Origin: Dictyoglomaceae bacterium
GTDB taxonomy: Bacteria > Dictyoglomota > Dictyoglomia > Dictyoglomales > Dictyoglomaceae
Reading direction: 5' to 3'
Length of the DNA: 38,775 nucleotides
NCBI GenBank assembly: GCA_026417425.1
Contig: JAOADF010000123.1
Location: 1 to 38,775, forward strand
Position numbers and translations under genes: made by a program
Notes under the pieces: generated by a model
Told to the model about the DNA's origin: nothing
Seen by the model: only the letters and a program-made list of their open reading frames with translations
The model's database searches: none
Shown here: one piece after another, positions 8,115-21,092 of the stretch
Position numbering within the stretch: the first letter of the stretch is position 1
How the letters are laid out: each line of letters opens with the position of its first letter

Positions 8115-9029
8115 ATGGAACAACCTCTAACAAGAACGGAGATTATTTTACCAAAAGGCTTTCTTATTATAGAGAAGGGAAAAAGGTTAATAGAAGAAGT
8201 AAAAGAATGGCAAAATGAGTATGAGATAGAGATATGTTTGAATGAGGATAAAGTAATAATTCAAGGATCCACAGAATGGGTTAATAAAGTAGTAGGTTAT
8301 ATTGCAGAATATATAAATAACAATACAAGAGCTGAAAAAACATCAAGCAGTAAAGTTTTAGTATTAGAAAAGAAATTAATAAGAGTTTCTTCTCCAGGAC
8401 AAAAAAAATATATTGAGGAGTTGGAGAAAAAAGATATAATTTTTGTTATTGGTCCAGCAGGAACAGGTAAAAGCTATTTAGCAATTGTAGCAGGCTTAAT
8501 ATTTTTAAAAGAAGGAAAAGTTAAAAAAATAATTTTAACGAGACCTGTTGTTGAAGCAGGAGAAAAATTAGGGTTTTTGCCAGGAGATTTACAGCAGAAA
8601 ACAAATCCATATTTAAAGCCCTTATATGATTTTCTTGAAGAATTTTTAGGATACGAAAGACTGGAACGCCTTTTGGAGAAAAAACTGTTAGAGGTTGTTC
8701 CCCTTGCATATATGAGAGGGAGAACCTTTAAGGATTCCTTTGTTTTATTAGATGAAGCACAGAATACTACTCCTTTACAGATGAAGATGTTTCTCACAAG
8801 ATTTGGTGCTGGAAGTAAAATGGTAATTACAGGAGATATAACTCAGATTGATTTAGAGAAAAATCAAAAATCTGGACTTCTTCATGCATGGAAAATATTA
8901 AAAAACATTGATGATATTGGATTTGTAGAACTTACTGAAGAGGATATAGTAAGACATGATTTGGTTAAAAAAATAGTAAGAGCCTATGATAAATGGGAGA
9001 GAGAAAAAGGTGAGCTTAGAGATTTTTGA
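8115..9029 (+). CDS. phoH: PhoH family ATPase
   Basis: The 304-residue cytoplasmic P-loop protein has Walker A GPAGTGKS at residues 113-120. It then shows LTRPVVEAGEKLGFLPGDLQQKTNPYLKPLYD, AYMRGRTFKDSFVLLDEAQNTT (Walker B with DEAQN) and RFGAGSKMVITGDITQIDL. This is the PhoH/PhoL class fused to an N-terminal KH-like part (residues 8-70). Family members are thought to be RNA-linked helicase-like ATPases. The link to YbeY, encoded immediately downstream with a 20-nt overlap, points to rRNA maturation or RNA quality control. Only a weak ribosome site is visible before ATG 8115, so this start is likely but not certain. Confidence 0.93.
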   Translation: MEQPLTRTEIILPKGFLIIEKGKRLIEEVKEWQNEYEIEICLNEDKVIIQGSTEWVNKVVGYIAEYINNNTRAEKTSSSKVLVLEKKLIRVSSPGQKKYIEELEKKDIIFVIGPAGTGKSYLAIVAGLIFLKEGKVKKIILTRPVVEAGEKLGFLPGDLQQKTNPYLKPLYDFLEEFLGYERLERLLEKKLLEVVPLAYMRGRTFKDSFVLLDEAQNTTPLQMKMFLTRFGAGSKMVITGDITQIDLEKNQKSGLLHAWKILKNIDDIGFVELTEEDIVRHDLVKKIVRAYDKWEREKGELRDF

Positions 9030-9438
9030 TTTTCAAAAGGGATTGAATAAAAAGGATAATGATAGATTGAAAAAATTTTTAAAGGAAATTTTAAGAAAAA
9101 AAGGATTTTTACCAATAAATTATGATATTTCTATTGTTCTTGTGGATGATGACAAAATAAGAGAATTAAACAAAAGATATAGGAATAAAGATAAATCTAC
9201 TGATGTTTTATCTTTCTTCTTAGGAAGAGACCCAAAAGGTAGAATTATTGGAGAAATATATATCTCTATACCTACTGCAGAGAGACAAAGTCAGAAAAAT
9301 GATAAATCTCTTTTAGATGAACTAGTTTTTCTCTCATTACATGGCTTATTACATATATTAGGTTATGATCACGAAAATTTAGTTGATAAAGAAGAAATGG
9401 ATAGAGAGACTCAAAATTTATTAAAGTATTGGGTATGA
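9010..9438 (+). CDS. ybeY: Endoribonuclease YbeY (16S rRNA maturation)
   Basis: The 142-residue metalloprotein carries the zinc motif HGLLHILGYDHE (family HGxLHLxGYDH), preceded by LNKRYRNKDKSTDVLSF and IIGEIYIS. YbeY acts in 16S rRNA 3'-end processing and ribosome quality control. The GTG at 9010 is preferred over an in-frame ATG at 8986: it gives the usual short N-terminus (VSLEIFDFQKG) and has a purine-rich GGGAGAGAG upstream. The gene overlaps the end of phoH by 20 nt and ends in an ATGA overlap with dgkA. The phoH-ybeY-dgkA order is conserved across many bacteria. Confidence 0.94.
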   Translation: MSLEIFDFQKGLNKKDNDRLKKFLKEILRKKGFLPINYDISIVLVDDDKIRELNKRYRNKDKSTDVLSFFLGRDPKGRIIGEIYISIPTAERQSQKNDKSLLDELVFLSLHGLLHILGYDHENLVDKEEMDRETQNLLKYWV

Positions 9439-9820
9439 TTATGAAAACTAGAAATTTTAATGAGAGTTTAAAATTTTCCATTGAGGGAATAATTTGGGGT
9501 TTAAGATATGAAAGGAATATAAAGATCCAATTCTTTATAGGAATAATAACTATAATTTCTAGTTTTATTTTTAAACTTTCTAAACTAGAAATATTATTAA
9601 TATTATTATGGATAGGTTTAGTAATAAGTGCTGAATTTTTTAATACTGCTATCGAGAAAGCTTTAGATTCTTATAATGAAAATTTTTCTCCATCTATTAA
9701 GGTCATAAAAGATTTATGCGCATCAGCAGTTTTCATTTTAGCCTTTTTAGCTACAGTTTCAGGAATATTAATTTTTCTTCCTCATGTATACTCTTTTTTA
9801 AAAATTATTTTTAGAGGGGT

Positions 9821-9824
<4 letters not shown>
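9435..9824 (+). CDS. dgkA: Diacylglycerol/undecaprenol kinase (DgkA family)
   Basis: This small integral-membrane kinase of 129 residues has three hydrophobic helices. The signature SAEFFNTAIEKALD matches the ExxNxAIExxxD catalytic motif of prokaryotic DgkA. In Firmicutes the same family phosphorylates undecaprenol to recycle the peptidoglycan carrier lipid; which substrate applies here is not visible. The start is ambiguous among TTG 9429, ATG 9435 and ATG 9441. I choose 9435 because it forms an ATGA overlap with the ybeY stop. The next gene starts in a GTGA overlap at its own stop. Confidence 0.92.
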
Positions 9825-13089
<3,265 letters not shown>

Positions 13090-13093
13090 ACTT

Positions 13094-13993
13094 ATGGAAA
13101 TTAATACAAAATTAGCATATGTATGTATACTAGGAAAACCTAATGTAGGAAAGTCAACTCTTATTAACCTTTTAGTTGGAGAAAAAGTTTCTATAATTGC
13201 TGAGAAACCTCAAACTACAAGGCAAAGAATCTTAGGGATATTGACTTTAGAAAATAAAGCTCAATTAATTTTTCTTGATACTCCAGGCTGGTATGAGCCA
13301 AAACATCTTTTGGGAGAATATATGATAAGTGTTATAAAAGATACTGTAAATGATTCTGATGTGCTTTTATTACTTCTTGACTCTTCAAAGGATTTAGAAA
13401 AAGAGGATCTAATTTTATTGAATATTATAAAAAAAGAGAAAAAACCTTATTTAATTACTTTAAATAAAATAGATTTAGTATCGAGAGAGAAGATAGAAGA
13501 GAAAATGAAAAAACTAAAGGATCTTGGATTATCAGAAGATAAAATTGTTAAAATTTCTGCACTCTATGGAACAAACAAAGAGGAACTTTTAGAAAAAATT
13601 ATAGAGATATCTCCCTATGGAGAATTTCTCTATCCTTCTGATATGATATCTGATCAAACGGATAAATTCTTTATATCTGAAATAATTAGGGAAAAGATTA
13701 TACATTTGACTTATCAGGAGGTACCCCATTCCACTGCGGTATATGTGGATGAAATATCGGAAAGAAAAAATGGAAATTTAATTTATATAAGAGCCACCAT
13801 ATTAGTAGAAAGACCTACTCAAAAGTCAATAATTATTGGAAAAGATGGGAATATGCTTAAGAAAATTGGTACTTTTGCTCGAATGGAATTAGAAGAATAT
13901 TTTAGAAAACAAGTTTATTTAGATCTTTGGGTAAAAGTTAGGGAGAAGTGGAGAAAGAAACCTGAAATTTTGAGGGAATTAGGATATCAATAA
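13094..13993 (+). CDS. era: GTPase Era
   Basis: This 299-residue essential GTPase checks 30S subunit maturation by binding the 3' end of 16S rRNA. G1 is GKPNVGKST at residues 14-22. G2 lies around TTRQRILGI, G3 is DTPGWY and G4 is NKIDL. The C-terminal KH domain holds RATILVERPTQKSIIIGKDGNMLKKIGTFARMELEEYF, with the GxxG-type loop. The context with ybeY upstream and recO downstream is the standard neighbourhood. The ribosome site is weak, consistent with coupling to cdd 4 nt upstream. Confidence 0.97.
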   Translation: MEINTKLAYVCILGKPNVGKSTLINLLVGEKVSIIAEKPQTTRQRILGILTLENKAQLIFLDTPGWYEPKHLLGEYMISVIKDTVNDSDVLLLLLDSSKDLEKEDLILLNIIKKEKKPYLITLNKIDLVSREKIEEKMKKLKDLGLSEDKIVKISALYGTNKEELLEKIIEISPYGEFLYPSDMISDQTDKFFISEIIREKIIHLTYQEVPHSTAVYVDEISERKNGNLIYIRATILVERPTQKSIIIGKDGNMLKKIGTFARMELEEYFRKQVYLDLWVKVREKWRKKPEILRELGYQ

Positions 13994-14007
13994 AGGAGGA
14001 TTCATTT

Positions 14008-14667
14008 GTGGATAAAAAAACTTTAGCTAAAATGATTGATCATACATTATTAAAGCCTGACGCCTCAGCAAAAGATATTGAGGAACTATGTAAAGAGGCA
14101 GTAGTATATAATTTTATGTCTGTCTGTGTTCAACCCTATTTTGTTCCTTTAGTACATAAGTTATTGAAGGATTCAGAAATTAAAATCTGTACAGTGATTG
14201 ATTTTCCTCACGGCTCAAATTCTCCATCAGCTAAGGCTTTTCAGATAGAAGATCTTCTCAAAAAGGGAGCAGATGAATTTGATATGGTTATTAATATATC
14301 CGCACTTAAAGATAGAAATGAGAAAATACTTAGAGAGGAAATAAGAAAAGCAGTAGAAACTGCTTCGGGGAAAATTGTTAAAGTTATTATCGAGACTTGT
14401 TATCTTACTGATGATGAGAAGATTTATATTACTAATATTATAAAAGAGGAAGGTGCACATTTTGTAAAAACTTCTACAGGGTTTGGTTCTAAAGGAGCGG
14501 AAATACAAGATGTTATTTTACTTAAGAAGATTGCAGAAGATAAATTAAAAATTAAAGCATCAGGAGGTATTAGGACTTTAGAGCAGGCTCTTGCTTTTAT
14601 AAACGCAGGAGCACAACGTTTAGGAACTTCTCAAAGTATTAAAATTTTGAAAGAGTTAAATGAATAG
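14008..14667 (+). CDS. deoC: Deoxyribose-phosphate aldolase
   Basis: This 219-residue class I aldolase cleaves 2-deoxyribose-5-phosphate into glyceraldehyde-3-phosphate and acetaldehyde in deoxynucleoside catabolism. The Schiff-base lysine is K154 in HFVKTSTGFG. The second conserved lysine, K183, lies in KIKASGGIRT, and the N-terminus has IDHTLLKPDAS. Translation starts at GTG 14008 after a strong AAAGGAGG. With cdd two genes upstream it completes a deoxycytidine salvage route, interrupted by era. Its 3' end overlaps recO by 8 nt. Confidence 0.97.
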   Translation: MDKKTLAKMIDHTLLKPDASAKDIEELCKEAVVYNFMSVCVQPYFVPLVHKLLKDSEIKICTVIDFPHGSNSPSAKAFQIEDLLKKGADEFDMVINISALKDRNEKILREEIRKAVETASGKIVKVIIETCYLTDDEKIYITNIIKEEGAHFVKTSTGFGSKGAEIQDVILLKKIAEDKLKIKASGGIRTLEQALAFINAGAQRLGTSQSIKILKELNE

Positions 14668-15346
14668 GTATTATTTTGAAGAAGCTATTATTTTAAAAAA
14701 CCAAAGGATAAAAGATGCAGATCTTCTTCTAACTATATATGGAAGAAGTAAAGGTAAGTATAATGTTATAGCTCCTGGGGCTTTAAAAATAAAGAATAGA
14801 TTAAGGGGAAAAATGGAACCTTTTTCATGGGGAGTTGGATATTTTGTTATAAGAAGAAATTTAGATTGGTTAATAAATTGGGAAATTAAAGATATATTTT
14901 GGGATATCAGAGTAAATTTAGAAAAGTTAAATTCCACTTTAGATATTATAGGTATAATAGAAAAAAATACTCCTTGGGAAAATCCGGATGAGAACTTATT
15001 TAATATATTTTTAGATATGTTAAAATTAATAAGGGAAGAGAATTCCTTGTTTTTTAAAGAAGTTTTTTTTGTAAAGTATCTTCAATCTCAAGGACTTATA
15101 AATAAATTTTCTAAAAGATGTAATAAATGTAATAGAATATTTGAAGAAGATATGATACAAATAAATATCTTAGAAAATAAAGTCTATTGTAAAAATTGTT
15201 CCTATTCTGGTATATATATTTCCTTAACTACCCTTCAAAATCTTAATAAAATATTAGAGATGTCTTTAAAAGAAAGTATAAATTTAAGTTTATCAAAAAT
15301 TGAATTTGAAAATCTAATTAAAGAATACGAAAAAAATATGGGATAG
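14660..15346 (+). CDS. recO: DNA repair protein RecO
   Basis: The 228-residue product has the RecO layout. An N-terminal OB fold ([37 protein letters not shown]) is followed by a helical region and a zinc site with C154, C157, C177 and C180 (CNKC and CKNC). RecO works with RecR, loading RecA on SSB-coated single-stranded DNA. The sequence is divergent in its C-terminal half, typical for the family, but the N-terminus, the four cysteines and the era-recO-glyQ context agree. It overlaps deoC. Confidence 0.92.
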   Translation: MNRYYFEEAIILKNQRIKDADLLLTIYGRSKGKYNVIAPGALKIKNRLRGKMEPFSWGVGYFVIRRNLDWLINWEIKDIFWDIRVNLEKLNSTLDIIGIIEKNTPWENPDENLFNIFLDMLKLIREENSLFFKEVFFVKYLQSQGLINKFSKRCNKCNRIFEEDMIQINILENKVYCKNCSYSGIYISLTTLQNLNKILEMSLKESINLSLSKIEFENLIKEYEKNMG

Positions 15347-15356
15347 GAGGATTTTC

Positions 15357-16259
15357 ATGCTTACTTTTCAAGAAATTATTTTTAAGCTAAATGAATTTTG
15401 GCATAGTCAAGAATGTATAATTCAACAACCTTATGATATTGAAGTTGGAGCAGGTACTATGAACCCTGCTACCTTCTTTAGAGTACTAGGTCCAGAACCC
15501 TGGAGAGTAGCCTATGTGGAACCTTCTCGAAGACCTACTGATGGAAGATATGGGGAAAATCCTAATAGGTGGCAACATTATTATCAACACCAACTAATAT
15601 TGATACCTTCCCCTCCTGAGGTCCAGGCGATTTATCTCGACAGTTTGAAATATTTGGGAATAGATATTGAGAGACATGATATTCGCTTTGTTGAAGATAA
15701 CTGGGAATCTCCAACCCTTGGTGCTTGGGGTATTGGTTGGGAAGTTTGGTTGGATGGGATGGAGATCACTCAGTTTACATATTTTCAGCAATGTGGAGGT
15801 TTTGATCTATTTCCAGTATCTGCTGAAATTACCTATGGTCTTGAAAGAATTGCTATGTATATTCAAAAAGTTGATGATTTTAAAGATATCCTTTGGCAAG
15901 GAGATATTACTTATGGGGATATTCATCTTCAAGGGGAAGTAGAACATTGTCACTATAATTTTTCTTTGGCAGATGTGGAGATGTTAAGATTACTATTTAA
16001 TGAATATGAGAAAGAAGCGGAAAGATTATTAAATCTTTCTTTAGTCTTTCCAGCATATGATTATGTATTGAAATGTTCCCATGTTTTTAATCTATTAGAT
16101 GCAAGAGGAGCTATAAGTGTGGTACAAAGGACAGAGTATATATCAAGAATAAGAAAACTTGCATATAAATCAGCAGAAAATTATTTAAAAAGTCGAGAAA
16201 ACTTAGGTTTTCCTCTACTAAAAAGGACCTTCTGGAAGGAGGAAGAAAAAATTGGTTAA
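15357..16259 (+). CDS. glyQ: Glycyl-tRNA synthetase alpha subunit
   Basis: This 300-residue class II catalytic subunit of the bacterial alpha2beta2 enzyme charges tRNA-Gly. Motifs include [58 protein letters not shown], and FTYFQQCGG followed by [19 protein letters not shown] ribosome site precedes ATG 15357. No T-box leader is possible upstream, since only 10 nt separate it from recO. It overlaps glyS by 8 nt. Confidence 0.98.
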   Translation: MLTFQEIIFKLNEFWHSQECIIQQPYDIEVGAGTMNPATFFRVLGPEPWRVAYVEPSRRPTDGRYGENPNRWQHYYQHQLILIPSPPEVQAIYLDSLKYLGIDIERHDIRFVEDNWESPTLGAWGIGWEVWLDGMEITQFTYFQQCGGFDLFPVSAEITYGLERIAMYIQKVDDFKDILWQGDITYGDIHLQGEVEHCHYNFSLADVEMLRLLFNEYEKEAERLLNLSLVFPAYDYVLKCSHVFNLLDARGAISVVQRTEYISRIRKLAYKSAENYLKSRENLGFPLLKRTFWKEEEKIG

Positions 16260-18333
16260 AGATCTGTTACTAGAGATAGGAACTGAAGAAATGCCTGCAA
16301 GCTTTTTAAGACCTGCTCTTTCTCAAATGCAAGAGATTACTAAAGACATTTTGGTAGCTAATTTTCTTTCCTACAAGAATATAAAGGTATTTGCTACTCC
16401 AAGAAGGCTAGTAATTTATGTAGAAGATTTAGAGGAATATCAAAAATCTCAGGAGGAAGAGATAAGAGGACCTGCAGAAAAAGTTGCTTATAAGGATGGG
16501 AAATGGCTTGAACCTGCAATAAGGTTTTCTCAACAATATGGAGTAAAACTGGATGAGCTTTTTATAAAGAATACGGAAAAAGGTTCCTATGTTTTTTTAA
16601 AAAGAAAAATCCAAGGTAAACCTACAAAGGAATTATTGCCTAATATAATTATAGAAATTATATCAAGAATAAAGTTTCCAAAGATGATGAAATGGGGGGA
16701 TGTGGATTTTAGTTTTGGAAGACCCATAAAATGGCTGTTAACTCTTTATGGAGAAGATCTAATTGATTTAGAAATAGCAAGGATAAAATCATCTAATTTT
16801 TCCTATGCTCCAAGATTCTTATCAGGGAAAAGACTACAAATAAAAAATCCCCGGGAATATTTTCATATGATGAAAGAAAATTATATTCTTTTAGAACAAG
16901 AAGAAAGAAAAAGTGAAATTTTAAGGCGGGCAGAAAATTTAGCAAAGGAAAGGGGATTTTATTTAGACTACTCTCCTGAACTATTGGAAGAGCTAACCTT
17001 TCTTGTAGAATATCCTACCGCTTTTCTAGGTGAATTTGATAAAAGATATTTAAATCTTCCAGAAATAGTACTAAAAGTTACCATGGAAAAGAAACAAAGG
17101 TATTTTCCACTAAGAAATGGTGTAGGGCAACTTGTAAATTATTTTATTGGCATTAGAAATGGTATAGAAAGGGATATAGATATAGTTAGAGTGGGTAATG
17201 AGAAGGTGCTGAATGCAAGACTTTCTGATGCTGAATATTACTTTAATGAAGATAAAAAAGAACCCTTGCAAAATTATGTAAAAAAGCTCGATGGAATAAT
17301 ATTCCATGAGAAATTAGGCTCAATAAAAGATAAGGTTGAACGAGTTAAGAAAATTATTTTCTTTTTAGAAAATGATCTTAATTTTAAAAAAGAGGAAAGA
17401 AAAATTTTAGAAAGAGCTGTGGAATTATATAAAGCAGACTTAGGAACTCTTATGGTAAGTGAGTATCCGGAATTACATGGAATAATAGGAAAAATTTACG
17501 CAAAAAATTCTGGTGAGGAAGAGGAAGTTGCAGAAATTATAGGAGAATATTATTTACCAAGGACCTTAGAGGATAATGTATCTTCTAATTTATTATCAAA
17601 TTTATTGGGAATTTCCGATAGAATAGATAGTTTAACAGGATATTTTAGTTTAGATCTTTTTCCAACAGGATCTGAAGATCCCATTGGTTTGAGGAGACTA
17701 ACCAATGGCTTTTTAAAGATACTTTGGGAAAGGGAATACGATATAAGTATTAAAAAATTATTTGATTATTCTTGGTATATTTATGGATTTAATAATGATA
17801 AGGAGAAAGTATGGAGTAAAGCTGAAGACTTTTTATCACAGAGATTAAAGAACTTTTTATTAGAAAAAGAATATCCTGTAGATTTAATAAATGGTGTTTT
17901 ATCTCTTGGATTTGATCCAATTTGGAGAGTAAAGAGAAGGTTGCAAACTTTAGTAGAATTACAAAGAGATGATAAACTTTACGATAAAATTTTTACTTCT
18001 GCAAATAGATTAGCAAGAATTCTTCCTAAGGATTTTATTCCTTTAAATAACTTGAGAGAAGAATTTTTAAAAATAGAAGAAGAAATAAGGCTTTATTATA
18101 GGTTTTTAGAAATTAAAGAGAAATTTACTAAAGATTTTGAAGAAGGAAGCTATTTGAAAATTTTTAAAAGTAGAGAAATAATAGATTTAGTTGAAGATAT
18201 TAATAGTTTCTTTGATAAAGTACTGGTTATGTCTCAGATAAAAGAAGAAAGAGATAATAGATTATCTCTGATCTTTTCTCTCAAAAATCTTTTTTGGGAA
18301 CTTGCAGATTGGAGCTTAATTGTAAAAGTTTAA
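16252..18333 (+). CDS. glyS: Glycyl-tRNA synthetase beta subunit
   Basis: The 693-residue beta subunit of heterotetrameric GlyRS supplies tRNA-binding domains. The N-terminus [19 protein letters not shown] and the segments [48 protein letters not shown] and [19 protein letters not shown] are diagnostic, and a C-terminal anticodon-binding region follows. Translation starts at TTG 16252 behind AAGGAGG inside glyQ. This gene probably ends the transcription unit: an 80-nt gap with a promoter follows, though I see no hairpin terminator. Confidence 0.97.
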   Translation: MVKDLLLEIGTEEMPASFLRPALSQMQEITKDILVANFLSYKNIKVFATPRRLVIYVEDLEEYQKSQEEEIRGPAEKVAYKDGKWLEPAIRFSQQYGVKLDELFIKNTEKGSYVFLKRKIQGKPTKELLPNIIIEIISRIKFPKMMKWGDVDFSFGRPIKWLLTLYGEDLIDLEIARIKSSNFSYAPRFLSGKRLQIKNPREYFHMMKENYILLEQEERKSEILRRAENLAKERGFYLDYSPELLEELTFLVEYPTAFLGEFDKRYLNLPEIVLKVTMEKKQRYFPLRNGVGQLVNYFIGIRNGIERDIDIVRVGNEKVLNARLSDAEYYFNEDKKEPLQNYVKKLDGIIFHEKLGSIKDKVERVKKIIFFLENDLNFKKEERKILERAVELYKADLGTLMVSEYPELHGIIGKIYAKNSGEEEEVAEIIGEYYLPRTLEDNVSSNLLSNLLGISDRIDSLTGYFSLDLFPTGSEDPIGLRRLTNGFLKILWEREYDISIKKLFDYSWYIYGFNNDKEKVWSKAEDFLSQRLKNFLLEKEYPVDLINGVLSLGFDPIWRVKRRLQTLVELQRDDKLYDKIFTSANRLARILPKDFIPLNNLREEFLKIEEEIRLYYRFLEIKEKFTKDFEEGSYLKIFKSREIIDLVEDINSFFDKVLVMSQIKEERDNRLSLIFSLKNLFWELADWSLIVKV

Positions 18334-18364
18334 AATTTTGTTAAAGTAAAATTAATCACCTTTA

Positions 18365-18373
18365 TGATATAAT
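18365..18373 (+). promoter_or_regulatory. Extended -10 promoter of ppdK
   Basis: TGATATAAT combines a perfect TATAAT (18368-18373) with the upstream TG of an extended -10 element. It lies about 40 nt before the ppdK ATG, in one of only two sizeable intergenic gaps of the + block. No convincing -35 is seen at 16-18 nt, which the extended element can compensate. Confidence 0.65.
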
Positions 18374-18413
18374 TTGAAGAGATATTAAAAATAAAAAATT
18401 GGGAGGAGAAAGG

Positions 18414-21083
18414 ATGGAAAAAAAGAGAGTATATTTGTTTGAAGAAGCAGATGGTAAAAACAGAAATCTTTTTGGTGGAAAAGGTGCAGGTCTTGCAGAC
18501 ATGACTAAGGCTGGTCTTCCTGTTCCACCTGGATTTATTATTACTACTGAAGTCTGTAAAGAATATCAGGAGCTTGGAAAAAATCTACCCCAGGGTCTTA
18601 TGGATGAAGTCCTTCAAGCCTTGAAAAAAATAGAGGAGAAAGTTGGGAAGAAATTTGCAGATCCTTCTAATCCCCTCTTAGTATCAGTTCGTTCGGGAGC
18701 TCCTATATCAATGCCTGGAATGATGGATACCATTCTTAATCTTGGGCTTAATGATGAAACTGTCGAAGGTTTGGCAAAGGCAGGAAATAATGAAAGATTT
18801 GCATATGATTCCTATCGCAGATTTATTCAAATGTTTGGGAATGTAGTTTTAGGTATATCTCATGAGAATTTTGAGGAGATTTTAGAACATTATAAAAAAG
18901 AACAGGGAGCAAAATTAGATAGTGAACTTACTGCTGAATCTTTAAAGAAAATTGTGAAAGATTATAAAGAATTAGTGAAGAAAGAGACTGGAAAGGATTT
19001 CCCTCAAGATCCATATACTCAATTGGAACTTGCTATAAGAGCTGTATTTGACTCTTGGAATAATGAAAGAGCTATAAAATACAGAGAAATTCATAATATT
19101 CCAGATACTTTAGGAACTGCAGTAAATATTGTGACCATGGTTTTTGGAAACATGGGAGATGATAGTGGAACAGGGGTTGCCTTTACAAGAAATCCATCTA
19201 CGGGAGAAAAAGAATTTTACGGAGAGTATTTGACCAATGCACAAGGAGAAGATGTAGTAGCTGGTATTAGGACACCCCAACCCATATCAAAATTAGCACA
19301 AGAAATGCCAGAAGTATATAAACAATTATTAGAAGTTAGAGATCTATTAGAAAAGTATTATAGAGATATGCAAGATATTGAATTTACTATTGAAAAAGGA
19401 AAATTATATATGCTTCAAACAAGAAACGGAAAAAGGACAGCAAGAGCAGCAGTAAAGATTGCTGTAGATATGGCAAAGGAAGGATTGATAACAAAAGAAG
19501 AAGCTATATTAAGGGTTTCTCCAGAACAAATAAATCAATTACTACATGCCCAAATTGATCCTGAAGCTCCAAAAAAGGTTATAGCTAAAGGACTACCAGC
19601 ATCTCCTGGAGCTGCCTGTGGTAGAGTAGTATTTTCTTCAAGAGAAGCAGAAAAGAGAGGAAAAGAAGGAGAAAAGATTATTCTTGTGAGACCAGAAACA
19701 ACTCCTGATGATATTGGTGGATTAGCTGCTGCTCAAGGAGTTTTAACAAGTAGAGGTGGAATGACAAGCCATGCAGCAGTAGTAGCAAGAGGTATGGGTA
19801 AACCTGCGGTAGTTGGATGTGAAGCTATTCGTATTGATCTTTCTAAGGAAGAGTTTAAAGTGGGAGATACAGTTGTAAAGAAGGATGATATAATTACTAT
19901 TGATGGTTCCACTGGAGAGGTAATTTTAGGAGAAGTTCCAATGATCCCTCCCACATTAAGTGAAGAACTAAAAGAATTACTCTCTTGGGCTGATGAGATT
20001 AGAAAAATTGGAGTAAGAGCTAATGCGGATACTCCTGTTGATGCTCAAAAGGCTTTTGAATACGGAGCGGAAGGTATTGGTCTTGCAAGAACAGAGCATA
20101 TGTTCTTAGGAGATAGACTTCCATTAGTTCAAGAAATGATTCTTGCAGAGACTGAAGAAGCAAGGAGAAAAGCTTTAGATAAACTTCTTCCGGTACAAAA
20201 GGAAGATTTTATAGGACTATTTAAGGCAATGCAAGGAAAACCAGTTACTATCAGGCTTATAGATCCACCTCTTCATGAATTCTTACCTCCATTAATTGAT
20301 CTTACTGTAGAAGTAGAATTAATGAAGGCAAAAGGTATAACTGGAAAAGAATTAGAAGAAAAAGAAAAATTACTTTCTGCAGTAAGAAGGCTACATGAAT
20401 TCAATCCCATGATGGGATTTAGAGGATGTAGATTGGGAGTAGTTTATCCTGAGATATTCGAAATGCAGACAAGAGCGATAATGGAAGCTGCAGTTGCTAT
20501 AGCTAAGGAAGGTTTACCAGTAAAACCTGAGATCATGATTCCAGTTGTCGGCTTAGAGACTGAAATGGAAAAATTGGCAGATCTTATTCATAAAGTTGCT
20601 AGGGAAGTTTTAGAAAGGAATAATATAAATATAGAATATAAAGTGGGAACAATGATTGAAGTTCCAAGAGCAGCGATTATTGCAGACAAATTAGCAAAGA
20701 ATGCAGAATTTTTCTCCTTTGGAACCAATGACCTAACTCAAATGACCTTTGCTTATAGTAGAGATGATGCAGAAGGAAAGTTCTTAGGTTTCTATAGAGA
20801 AAAAGGATACTTAGAATATGATCCTTTTGAACATTTAGATAGAGAAGGTGTTGGAGAATTAATGAAAATGACAGTAGAGAGAGGGAGAAAAGTAAGACCA
20901 GATTTAAAAATTGGTATTTGTGGAGAACATGGTGGAGATCCAATTTCCATAGAATTTTGCTATCTCATTGGTTTGGATTATGTTAGTTGCTCTCCATTTA
21001 GAGTTCCCATTGCAAGACTTGCAGCTGCTCATGCTACATTAAAACATCAAAAACAAATGGCCTTTGTTGATAGAACAGTTTAA
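18414..21083 (+). CDS. ppdK: Pyruvate, phosphate dikinase
   Basis: The 889-residue enzyme interconverts pyruvate + ATP + Pi with PEP + AMP + PPi. In anaerobic thermophiles it often works in PPi-linked glycolysis. Domains in order are: an ATP-grasp nucleotide-binding region (GGKGAGLADMTKAGLPVPPGF, VSVRSGAPISMPGMMDTILNLG), the swivelling phosphohistidine domain with His453 in SRGGMTSHAAVVARGMGKP, and the PEP/pyruvate TIM barrel (ANADTPVDAQKAFEYGAEGIGLARTEHMF, SFGTNDLTQMTFAYSRDDAEGKF) with Cys836 in GICGEHGGDP. ATG 18414 is chosen over TTG 18399 because GGGAGGAG lies just ahead of it and the N-terminus then matches the family. It has its own promoter and heads the dgt-dnaG-rpoD group. Confidence 0.97.
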   Translation: MEKKRVYLFEEADGKNRNLFGGKGAGLADMTKAGLPVPPGFIITTEVCKEYQELGKNLPQGLMDEVLQALKKIEEKVGKKFADPSNPLLVSVRSGAPISMPGMMDTILNLGLNDETVEGLAKAGNNERFAYDSYRRFIQMFGNVVLGISHENFEEILEHYKKEQGAKLDSELTAESLKKIVKDYKELVKKETGKDFPQDPYTQLELAIRAVFDSWNNERAIKYREIHNIPDTLGTAVNIVTMVFGNMGDDSGTGVAFTRNPSTGEKEFYGEYLTNAQGEDVVAGIRTPQPISKLAQEMPEVYKQLLEVRDLLEKYYRDMQDIEFTIEKGKLYMLQTRNGKRTARAAVKIAVDMAKEGLITKEEAILRVSPEQINQLLHAQIDPEAPKKVIAKGLPASPGAACGRVVFSSREAEKRGKEGEKIILVRPETTPDDIGGLAAAQGVLTSRGGMTSHAAVVARGMGKPAVVGCEAIRIDLSKEEFKVGDTVVKKDDIITIDGSTGEVILGEVPMIPPTLSEELKELLSWADEIRKIGVRANADTPVDAQKAFEYGAEGIGLARTEHMFLGDRLPLVQEMILAETEEARRKALDKLLPVQKEDFIGLFKAMQGKPVTIRLIDPPLHEFLPPLIDLTVEVELMKAKGITGKELEEKEKLLSAVRRLHEFNPMMGFRGCRLGVVYPEIFEMQTRAIMEAAVAIAKEGLPVKPEIMIPVVGLETEMEKLADLIHKVAREVLERNNINIEYKVGTMIEVPRAAIIADKLAKNAEFFSFGTNDLTQMTFAYSRDDAEGKFLGFYREKGYLEYDPFEHLDREGVGELMKMTVERGRKVRPDLKIGICGEHGGDPISIEFCYLIGLDYVSCSPFRVPIARLAAAHATLKHQKQMAFVDRTV

Positions 21084-21092
21084 AGGGGTGAG

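Noticed and set aside
8474..8797. A - strand open frame across phoH
   Set aside because: It lies wholly within the conserved P-loop and Walker B coding region of phoH, has no ribosome site, and its product has no recognisable pattern.
15347..15356. A T-box or glycine riboswitch before glyQ
   Set aside because: Only 10 nt separate recO and glyQ, so there is no room for a leader.
18334..18413. A terminator after glyS
   Set aside because: The 80-nt gap is AT-rich with no convincing stem-loop. Only a promoter for ppdK is supported.
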